DNA of 64,000 bases from Luteibacter sp. SG786 (GTDB lineage Bacteria > Pseudomonadota > Gammaproteobacteria > Xanthomonadales > Rhodanobacteraceae). Numbering within the stretch: the stretch's first letter is position 1; every line of letters begins with the position of its first letter. Shown piece after piece: positions 58,095 to 64,000 of the stretch. The notes below the pieces were generated by a model. The model searched no databases. It was not told where the DNA came from and saw only the letters and a list, made by a program, of their open reading frames with translations. A program made the translations under genes and the position numbers. The DNA lies in assembly GCF_011759605.1 (NCBI RefSeq), contig NZ_JAAOYX010000001.1, positions 1,426,001 to 1,490,000 on the forward strand. Reading direction: 5' to 3'.

Positions 58095-59612
58095 ATGGTT
58101 AGTGCCGCAAGCGCAGTGCAAGAACTGCAAAGTTTGAAAGCCGAGCGCGATGCGCTTCACCGCGTTCAAGCCATCATCGAGTTCGACTTGAATGGAACCG
58201 TTCTGGCCGCCAACCAGAACTTCCTGAAGGTTCTCGGTTACAGCCTCGAAGACGTGGTGGGTCGCCACCATCGGATGTTCTGCGAACCCGCGTTCGCAGA
58301 AAGCGAGGACTACACGAAGTTCTGGAAGCGTCTCGCCTCTGGGCAGCCCGAAGTGGGTGAGTTCAAGCGCATTGCGGCAGATGGGCGCGAAGTGTGGCTC
58401 AGCGCTTCCTACAACCCCGTGTTCAATGCCGAGGGCGAACTCTATAAGGTCATCAAGTTCGCCACCGACATCACCACTATCGTGGACAAATCGGCAGAGC
58501 TCGACGGCAAGATGACGGCGCTCGACAAGTCCCAGGCCGTCATCGAATTCGATCTCGACGGCTATGTGACATCGGCGAATGCCAATTTCCTTTCTGTCGT
58601 CGGTTACTCGCTGCACGAACTGGTCGGCCAACACCATCGCAAGCTGTGTGACGACGCCTATACGGCAAGTCCGGAGTACAAGGCGTTCTGGGAAAGACTG
58701 CGCAGTGGCGAATTCGATTCGGGCCGCTACCGCCGCGTGGCCAAGAACGGCCGCACGATCTGGCTCCAGGCCAGCTACAACCCCATTTACGATGGCAACG
58801 GCAAGCTGCACAAGATTGTGAAGTTCGCCGCGGACATCACCTTCCAGGGCGAACTTGAGGACCTGGTGAAGCGTCGTGCCGAGGGGTTCTCCTCTGCGTC
58901 GACCGAGATCGCCCAACAGTCCAACGAGATGGCGGCCGGGGCCCAGCTTCTAGGGGCGACAGTGGAGCAGATGAACGCCACCATCGAGGAACTGACCGCC
59001 TCCATCAGCTCGATTGCCAGCAATGCGCAAAACGCCGACCGTCTGGCCAAGGACACCCAGCAGGAGGCGGAGCGGGGCGCAAAGGCCTTGGAAAAGTCGA
59101 TCGAATCGATGGACCTCATTCACAAGTCGTCGGAGGATATCGCCGAGATCAGCAAGGTTATCGGCGAGATCGCCAGCCAAACCAATCTGCTTGCCTTCAA
59201 TGCCGCCATCGAGGCGGCACGCGCAGGCGAACACGGCCTGGGCTTCTCGGTGGTTGCCGACGAGGTAAGGAAACTTGCCGAGAGGTCGTCCCAGGCCGCA
59301 AAGGAGATCTCGAAGCTGATCGGCGAGTCCACCAAGCGTGTTTCCCAGGGCAGCCAGATTTCCAAGGAGGCCTCGGCAGCGTTCGACAAGATCCTGTTCG
59401 GGGTGGTCAATACCACGCAAGCCATGTCGGAGATTTCGTGTGGGGCGGACGAACAGGCCGTGGCCGCTCGCGAGGTCGCCGCAGCGGTGCAGCACATTGC
59501 CGAGGAAACGGAGAAGACCGCTGCAACGTGCGACAACATCGCCCGCGCATGTGGCGGTTTGATGGAAGGCGCCAGCGAACTCAACGCAACCGTCAACAAC
59601 TTCGCCACCTGA
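58095..59612 (+). CDS. Cytoplasmic chemoreceptor with two PAS domains (BdlA/Aer-like)
   Basis: 505 residues and no membrane segment. PAS 1 (22-130) has [27 protein letters not shown] 2 (145-255) has [24 protein letters not shown]. Both end in KFA(T/A)DIT. The MCP signalling domain (about 265-500) has tip [43 protein letters not shown]. The paired PAS plus MCP layout is that of BdlA, which controls biofilm dispersal in Pseudomonas, and of soluble Aer-type energy sensors. The ligand (heme or flavin) cannot be told. It lacks a tether pentapeptide. A perfect FliA promoter lies 33 bases upstream. Confidence 0.92.
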   Translation: MVSAASAVQELQSLKAERDALHRVQAIIEFDLNGTVLAANQNFLKVLGYSLEDVVGRHHRMFCEPAFAESEDYTKFWKRLASGQPEVGEFKRIAADGREVWLSASYNPVFNAEGELYKVIKFATDITTIVDKSAELDGKMTALDKSQAVIEFDLDGYVTSANANFLSVVGYSLHELVGQHHRKLCDDAYTASPEYKAFWERLRSGEFDSGRYRRVAKNGRTIWLQASYNPIYDGNGKLHKIVKFAADITFQGELEDLVKRRAEGFSSASTEIAQQSNEMAAGAQLLGATVEQMNATIEELTASISSIASNAQNADRLAKDTQQEAERGAKALEKSIESMDLIHKSSEDIAEISKVIGEIASQTNLLAFNAAIEAARAGEHGLGFSVVADEVRKLAERSSQAAKEISKLIGESTKRVSQGSQISKEASAAFDKILFGVVNTTQAMSEISCGADEQAVAAREVAAAVQHIAEETEKTAATCDNIARACGGLMEGASELNATVNNFAT

Positions 59613-59618
59613 CGCACG

Positions 59619-60452
59619 ATGTTGACTACCGAAGCCATCGTTGGTCCGGATACCCGCCAAGCCATGCTCGCACGCGTGCATCGGTACACGGGTATCGTCA
59701 TGGCCGAACGCAAATGGACGCTTCTGCACGGGCGACTGCGCCGGCGCGTCCAGGAACTCCAGCTACGGAGTTACGACGAATATCTCGCCGTACTGGATGG
59801 TTCGAAAGACGAGGTCGCACGTTTCATCGATCTTGTGACGACCAATGAGACCTCGTTCTTTCGTACAGCGCGGGTCTGGCAGTACTTGACGGATGACTTC
59901 TTCCCGGGCTGGTACAGGTCGAACCCCGGCAAGACCATGACGATCTGGTCGGCAGCGGCATCCACCGGAGAAGAGGCGTACTCGTTGGCGATGACGGCGG
60001 AGGAATTCCGCCTCAAGCATCGCGACTTCACGTATCGCATCATGGCCACCGACATCGCACAGGGCGTGCTCGATGTCGGTGCAGCCGGCATCTATCGCGG
60101 CCGGAACGCGGAAGGATTGAAGCACAGCCGGCAAGACATGCTCGAGAAATACTTCGAGTGCCGGGATAACGCCTATCGAGCTTCTTCGTTGCTCAGAGGC
60201 AACATAACGTTCCGCCAGCACAACCTGTACCAGACCCTTGTGGCCGCAAACCGGTTCGACCTGGTCCTGTTGCGCAACGTACTCATCTATTTCGACGAAA
60301 CGGGTCAGGAGGCCGTCGTGGATGCGGTGCGGCGGTCGATGGCTCCGAACTCCGTGCTGATCATCGGCGAATCGGAGTCCCTGCACAGAATACGAAGCGG
60401 CTTTGCCTTCCAGCAGCCGTTGATATACCGAAATGCGGTGCCATCGACATGA
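59619..60452 (+). CDS. cheR: Chemotaxis protein methyltransferase CheR
   Basis: 277 residues. An N-terminal helical domain (about 10-75) contains RVHRYTGIVMAERKWTLLHGRL. The SAM-binding domain follows with NETSFFRTARVWQYL, then TIWSAAASTGEEAYSLAM (the motif I GEE form), RIMATDIAQGVLDVGAAG, VLLRNVLIYFDE and LIIGESESL near the end. It methylates receptor glutamates using SAM. It starts six bases after the soluble receptor and overlaps cheD (ATGA at 60449-60452). The partner methylesterase CheB is not in this window. Confidence 0.94.
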   Translation: MLTTEAIVGPDTRQAMLARVHRYTGIVMAERKWTLLHGRLRRRVQELQLRSYDEYLAVLDGSKDEVARFIDLVTTNETSFFRTARVWQYLTDDFFPGWYRSNPGKTMTIWSAAASTGEEAYSLAMTAEEFRLKHRDFTYRIMATDIAQGVLDVGAAGIYRGRNAEGLKHSRQDMLEKYFECRDNAYRASSLLRGNITFRQHNLYQTLVAANRFDLVLLRNVLIYFDETGQEAVVDAVRRSMAPNSVLIIGESESLHRIRSGFAFQQPLIYRNAVPST

Positions 60453-60922
60453 CAGCGATCGATGTCCATGTCGGCATGTGCGAAGTGCGGCTTGGAAGCA
60501 GCGCACAAGTCCTCAGGAGTACCTTGGGGTCGTGCGTCGGCATCGGCATCCTCTGGCAGAAGAAGGGATTGTCGGCGCTTGCGCATTGTTTGTTACCGGA
60601 ATCCTCCGCCACACCGAAGGAGGGTTCGGCCAAGTATGTCACCGACGCCATCCCTTCATTGTTGGCGTTGCTAGGTGCGACGCCCAAGGATCATGAGGAA
60701 CTGACCGCCGTGATCGCCGGGGGAGCCCTCATGATGAAACAGACGTGGTCGGCTACGCACGGAAGCATAGGCGAGCTCAATACGCGGACGGCGCAGCGTC
60801 TTCTGGATGACGCCGGCATTCGCGTCGTTCACGCCGATATCGGAGGCCATGCCGGCCGCCAGTTGAGCATCCACTGCGACACCCAGCAGTACGTCGTCCG
60901 CACGTTCGAGCGCATCATATAA
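60449..60922 (+). CDS. cheD: Chemoreceptor glutamine deamidase CheD
   Basis: 157 residues. The catalytic Cys29 lies in LRSTLGSCVGIGI and His46 in LSALAHCLLPES, the pair required for deamidation of receptor glutamines. GGALMMKQTWSATHGSIGELN and GGHAGRQLSIHCDTQQYVVRTFE follow the family pattern to the C-terminus. It is coupled to cheR by a four-base overlap. It would convert glutamines such as those in the flanking helices of the receptor at 55996 into methylatable glutamates. Confidence 0.93.
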   Translation: MTAIDVHVGMCEVRLGSSAQVLRSTLGSCVGIGILWQKKGLSALAHCLLPESSATPKEGSAKYVTDAIPSLLALLGATPKDHEELTAVIAGGALMMKQTWSATHGSIGELNTRTAQRLLDDAGIRVVHADIGGHAGRQLSIHCDTQQYVVRTFERII

Positions 60923-60932
60923 AGGATTCACC

Positions 60933-62432
60933 GTGGGTCATCCTTCGCCAAATGTCACTGCTCACTCCCGTCACGAGAGTCGACTTTTCGGGTCGTTCCA
61001 CGTCGGCGACCTGGAGTTGGCCCTGCCTGTGGATGCGTTGCAGGAAGTGGTGGGCTTTCCCGAATCCATCACCAGGGTTCCCCTTGCCCCCGACTACGTG
61101 GCCGGCTTGTTCATGCTGCGAGGTACCATGGTGCCCGTGCTGCGCCTCGACAGGCTTTTCGGTCTTGCGGACGATCATGGCCTTCGGGACAGCCGGGTGG
61201 CGGTGGTGAAGTCCGAGCACACGCTGCTTGGTGTGTGCTTCGATCGAACCGGGGAAATGCTGCGGATGGACGGTTCGCAGGTGGTTTCCTTCGCGGCGGA
61301 GGGCGACACGATCGGCCTGATCGAGGGTGCTTTCGATCTGGAGAGTCGTATCGTCCAGGTGCTTTCCGCCAGTGCGCTGGCCCGTGTTCCGGGGGTACCT
61401 CAGGTACCGCGACCACGCTCGTCGGGTCTGGACCACCGGCAACGCACGCCGGTCAGGATCCGCAAGGTTGTCTCCTTCCATGTCGACGGGCGCCTTCTTG
61501 CCATCCCGATGGAGCACATCCACGAGATTGTCCGGCTGCCGAGCCTCGAACATTCGGTGCTCTCCGATGCGGTGTGTCACGGGTGGCTGGAGCTCCGCGG
61601 AGCCGCCGTGCCTGTGGTCGATCTTGCTCGCTTCCTTGGGCTGGAAAGTTCCGGCGCCGTCGAGCACCAGGATCCCGACGTGGAGGACGTGCGGCGCGTC
61701 GTCGTGCTGCGCAAGGGCGATGGCCATTTGGGGCTGTTGGTCGACGATATTGAAAGCGTCGTTAGCTATACGGACGAGCAGCTCCTGCCGCTGCCCATCG
61801 TCACCGGGCAAACGGGAATCCTGGCCCACTGCATCAACCGACGCGCCTCCGGTATGCAGGATGTAACCGTCATCAGTACGGAGGAGCTTTTTGCAGACCC
61901 TTACATGGCGCATCTCGCCAAGGGTCACCACGATCTCTACCTCGTGGAGGAGGAGAATATCCAGCGTGCCGAATTGCGCAGCAAACCGTCACGAGAAACG
62001 TGGCTGATATTCAAGCTCGATCGACTCATGGCGGTGCGCATTGAACAGGTTGTCGAGATCGTCGAATCCCATGGCGCGCTGGTAAGGCCGCCTGGCGCAC
62101 CTGCGCATGTGTGCGGCGTGGTCAACGACGGCAAGTCGCTGACCACCGTGATCGACCTGCGTACCCTCTACGGGATGGAGGCGGCGGAAAGCCTCGACCA
62201 TCCCAAGATACTCGTCATCCAGCATAACGGACACAGGTACGGACTGACTGTGGCTTCGGTGGAGAACATCGTCGGCATCGAACCGGGTGCGAAGATCCGC
62301 ATTCCTTCGCTGGTTGCGAATCACCTGGATCCGGAACTGAAGAAAGACCTCCACGAAGTGATCGACTCGCCGGAACACGGCAGCGTCCTGCTTCTGGATG
62401 TGCTGTCGCTCATGCAGCGACTGACGGAGTAA
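60933..62432 (+). CDS. Triple-CheW-domain scaffold protein
   Basis: 499 residues made of three CheW-like domains (about 17-155, 175-325 and 350-498) with short linkers. Domain 1 has GDLELALPVDALQEVVGF and VAGLFMLRGTMVPVLRLDRLFG. Domain 2 has DGRLLAIPMEHIHEIVRL and HGWLELRGAAVPVVDLARFLG. Domain 3 has LDRLMAVRIEQVVEIVES but VCGVVNDGKSLTTVIDLRTLYG, so the LRG signature seen in the first two domains is lost. CheW domains bridge receptors and CheA; a three-domain protein could cross-link several. The GTG start has AAAGGA six bases upstream. No CheA gene is present in the window. Confidence 0.9.
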   Translation: MGHPSPNVTAHSRHESRLFGSFHVGDLELALPVDALQEVVGFPESITRVPLAPDYVAGLFMLRGTMVPVLRLDRLFGLADDHGLRDSRVAVVKSEHTLLGVCFDRTGEMLRMDGSQVVSFAAEGDTIGLIEGAFDLESRIVQVLSASALARVPGVPQVPRPRSSGLDHRQRTPVRIRKVVSFHVDGRLLAIPMEHIHEIVRLPSLEHSVLSDAVCHGWLELRGAAVPVVDLARFLGLESSGAVEHQDPDVEDVRRVVVLRKGDGHLGLLVDDIESVVSYTDEQLLPLPIVTGQTGILAHCINRRASGMQDVTVISTEELFADPYMAHLAKGHHDLYLVEEENIQRAELRSKPSRETWLIFKLDRLMAVRIEQVVEIVESHGALVRPPGAPAHVCGVVNDGKSLTTVIDLRTLYGMEAAESLDHPKILVIQHNGHRYGLTVASVENIVGIEPGAKIRIPSLVANHLDPELKKDLHEVIDSPEHGSVLLLDVLSLMQRLTE

Positions 62433-62465
62433 TGCCCCTGCAAGGGCAGGGGCGTACCGCGGTGA

Positions 62466-62813
62466 TCAAGCCTTCTTCAGAAAGCAGACCTTGAGCACCA
62501 GACCCTTGATCTTGTCGGAGCTCCCTTCGATGTGATCGGCATCCCCTTCGACCAGGCGGATGTTGCGGATGACGGTCCCTTGCTTCAGTGGAATCGACGA
62601 ACCCTTGACCTTCAGGTCCTTGATCACCACGACGGTGTCGCCGTTATTCAGCGGGTTCCCATGAACGTCGCGCGTCACCGCGCCCTGTTCATCGACGTCT
62701 GCCGGCCGCTGCGGCCACTCGTGCGCGCAATCGGCGCAGATGTACATGTCCCCGTCGGGATAGGTGTTTTCCATGCCGCACTGCGGGCACGCGGGGATGG
62801 CTGATGTGGTCAC
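62466..62813 (-). CDS. yjdM: YjdM (PhnA-like) zinc-ribbon protein
   Basis: 115 residues. An N-terminal zinc ribbon (PACPQCGMENTYPDG and YICADCAHEWP, two CxxC pairs) is followed by a small beta-barrel domain with VTRDVHGNPLNNGDTVVVIKDLKVKGSS and GLVLKVCFLKKA. This is the widespread YjdM family, once called PhnA for its proximity to phosphonate genes, though it is not phosphonoacetate hydrolase. A perfect TATAAT -10 lies 30 bases upstream. It converges with the triple-CheW gene. Confidence 0.93.
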   Translation of the reverse strand: MTTSAIPACPQCGMENTYPDGDMYICADCAHEWPQRPADVDEQGAVTRDVHGNPLNNGDTVVVIKDLKVKGSSIPLKQGTVIRNIRLVEGDADHIEGSSDKIKGLVLKVCFLKKA

Positions 62814-62842
62814 GGCAATCTCTGTGGTTGAGGCACCCCTTC

Positions 62843-62848
62843 ATTATA
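62843..62848 (-). promoter_or_regulatory. TATAAT -10 element of yjdM
   Basis: A perfect TATAAT on the minus strand, 30-35 bases before the yjdM start codon. No good -35 hexamer lies 16-18 bases farther upstream. Confidence 0.5.
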
Positions 62849-62946
62849 CGATCTCCCGCGTTCGGGCCGGTGCGGCAACAGCAAGCACGATCAAATGACG
62901 CCACCGCGGATGGCCTAGCATGGGCCATCGCTGAAGGGGATCGCGT

Positions 62947-63771
62947 ATGGCGGCGGTGCAACGTGCGCTTTGGTACATCGAAAGTCATTCGGGACAGGCG
63001 CTTGCCTTGACGGACGTGGCTCGCGCCGCCGGGGTGTCCACGTTTCACTTGTCACGCCTGTTCCAGACGGCCACGGGGTGGTCGGTGGTCAGATACCTGC
63101 GCATGCGGCGGCTCAGCCAGGCCGCGGCGGCCCTGGCGGCCGGCGCGACAGACATTCTCGATGTTGCCCTGTCGGCGGGCTACGGATCGCACGAGGCGTT
63201 CACGCGCGCGTTCCGGGATGCCTTCGGACAGACGCCGGAAGAGGTCCGCAAACAGGCCTCTCTCGAGGGCCTGGACACCGTTGCGCCCCTGCGTGTGATC
63301 GAGGAGCCGGCGCCTGCGCTGGCGGCGCTGCGTGTCGAGACCATCGGTCCGCTGTTGCTCTCGGGCATCAGCCGTCCATATCGGGCAAGCGACACGGCAG
63401 GCATTCCCGCGCAGTGGCAATGTCTGTTCGACCAGCGGGCCAGTCGGATGCCTGCTGTGCCGGCCTACGGCGTCTTTGCGGCCGGGGACGACGATGGCTG
63501 CGTGGAGTATCTCGCCGGCCATCCCATATCGCGCCTTGCGGAGGCCCTGCCTGGCCACCACACGCTGCGGCTGGCACAACGACGCTATGCGGTCGTGAGG
63601 CACGCCGCGCACATCGGATCCATTCCTCTCACATGGCGAGCCATGATGGACGACTGGTTGCCCGCGTCAGGCTTGCGTGCCATCGATGCCCCCGATTTCG
63701 AGCGTTACGACGCATCGTTCGACACCGCGACCGGCGAAGGCGGGGTGGATATCTGCGTACCCATTGAATGA
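62947..63771 (+). CDS. AraC-family regulator with GyrI-like effector domain
   Basis: 274 residues. Here the DNA-binding AraC domain is N-terminal (1-100): QALALTDVARAAGVSTFHLSRLFQTATGWSVVRYLRMRRLSQAA and ALSAGYGSHEAFTRAFRDAFGQTPEEVRKQ, given as two segments. The C-terminal part (115-270) is a GyrI/AraC_E_bind fold, starting VIEEPAPALAALRVETIGP and ending VDICVPIE. This is the Rob/SoxS-type plan of drug- or stress-responsive regulators. The gene is followed after 18 bases by a secreted hydrolase that may be its target. It starts 133 bases from yjdM, divergently. Confidence 0.93.
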   Translation: MAAVQRALWYIESHSGQALALTDVARAAGVSTFHLSRLFQTATGWSVVRYLRMRRLSQAAAALAAGATDILDVALSAGYGSHEAFTRAFRDAFGQTPEEVRKQASLEGLDTVAPLRVIEEPAPALAALRVETIGPLLLSGISRPYRASDTAGIPAQWQCLFDQRASRMPAVPAYGVFAAGDDDGCVEYLAGHPISRLAEALPGHHTLRLAQRRYAVVRHAAHIGSIPLTWRAMMDDWLPASGLRAIDAPDFERYDASFDTATGEGGVDICVPIE

Positions 63772-63789
63772 CGTGCCGAAGGACTTCCG

Positions 63790-64000
63790 ATGAATCGACT
63801 GACCCGCGTTCTCACTCTCATCGCCGCGTGCCTGGTCACGGGTACGGCAGCCGCCGCCGTTGGCGAAATGCATCGTTCAACCAGCACACCCACGGCCGCG
63901 CTCCGTGACGCATCGGGGTCACCGCGCATCGCCATCACCGTCTGGTATCCGGCCACCGACGGCGCCATCGAAAAGCCGTTGCTGATCGGGCCACCCGACC
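63790..64000 (+). CDS. Secreted alpha/beta hydrolase, N-terminal fragment
   Basis: The first 70 residues are visible before the window ends. The signal peptide (MNRLTRVLTLIAACLVTGTAAAA) is followed by LRDASGSPRIAITVWYPATDGAIEKPLLIGPPD. This is the usual opening of dienelactone-hydrolase or PAF-acetylhydrolase-like secreted enzymes (VWYP motif). AAGGA lies six bases before the ATG. The catalytic part is outside the window. Confidence 0.65.
   Translation, partial: MNRLTRVLTLIAACLVTGTAAAAVGEMHRSTSTPTAALRDASGSPRIAITVWYPATDGAIEKPLLIGPPD

Noticed and set aside
62466-62813. Phosphonoacetate hydrolase
   Set aside because: The protein is the zinc-ribbon YjdM family, which was misnamed PhnA and lacks the hydrolase fold; no phosphonate genes are nearby.
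1-64000. CRISPR arrays, tRNA/rRNA genes, insertion sequences, prophage or attachment sites
   Set aside because: Reading through the window, I saw no regularly spaced repeats, no structural RNA signatures and no transposase, integrase or phage protein.

Overview
The window is high-GC, densely packed DNA from a Gram-negative proteobacterium. It encodes a TonB-dependent receptor, an outer-membrane efflux lipoprotein, CheD/CheR chemotaxis proteins, a YjaB homologue and FNR-type boxes. Gene content and base composition suggest a gammaproteobacterium of the Xanthomonadales (Rhodanobacteraceae, Luteibacter/Dyella-like). That placement is an inference, not a database match. I saw no rRNA, tRNA, CRISPR array, transposase or prophage gene. 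No gene-free stretch exceeds 300 bases.

Layout. 1-1659: the tail of an MFS drug exporter, then a 57-residue peptide gene and a microviridin-type ATP-grasp ligase, together a probable graspetide RiPP cassette. 1667-6814: a DUF6766 membrane protein, a small secreted protein, a LytS/LytTR two-component pair, a methyltransferase and a Tat-type epoxide-hydrolase-like protein. 6938-13474: a complete ABC-2 tripartite efflux operon (membrane fusion protein, fused double ATPase, two permeases, outer-membrane lipoprotein). 13509-19013: TonB receptor, ThDP-dependent oxidase/decarboxylase, DUF924 and DUF1275 proteins. 19041-20833: an FAD monooxygenase behind a leader built of six consecutive hairpins. 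20938-27229: M13 peptidase, hydrolases and a hybrid kinase. 27317-39713: an accessory-looking run of short-chain dehydrogenases, LysR/AraC regulators, a GH18-like secreted protein, a lone long ketoacyl synthase, a serine hydrolase and a second ATP-grasp ligase.

39733-53578 looks like one low-oxygen/stress island. A universal stress protein, a P-type ATPase and a CBS protein lie on the minus strand, divergent from a zinc alcohol dehydrogenase. glgX lies divergent from glgP, mgtA and a membrane glycosyltransferase. Each of the two divergent gaps carries an FNR/Anr-type dyad (43596-43609 and a perfect consensus at 46857-46870).

55534-62432 is an accessory chemotaxis cluster: transmembrane receptor, soluble PAS-PAS receptor (behind a perfect FliA/sigma-28 promoter), cheR, cheD, a triple-CheW protein and two uncharacterised small helical proteins. 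It contains no cheA, cheY or cheB. The window ends with yjdM, an AraC/GyrI-like regulator and the start of a secreted hydrolase.

The strongest candidates for something not described before are the graspetide cassette at the left edge, the multi-hairpin leader at 19127-19288, and the small proteins and triple-CheW protein of the chemotaxis cluster.
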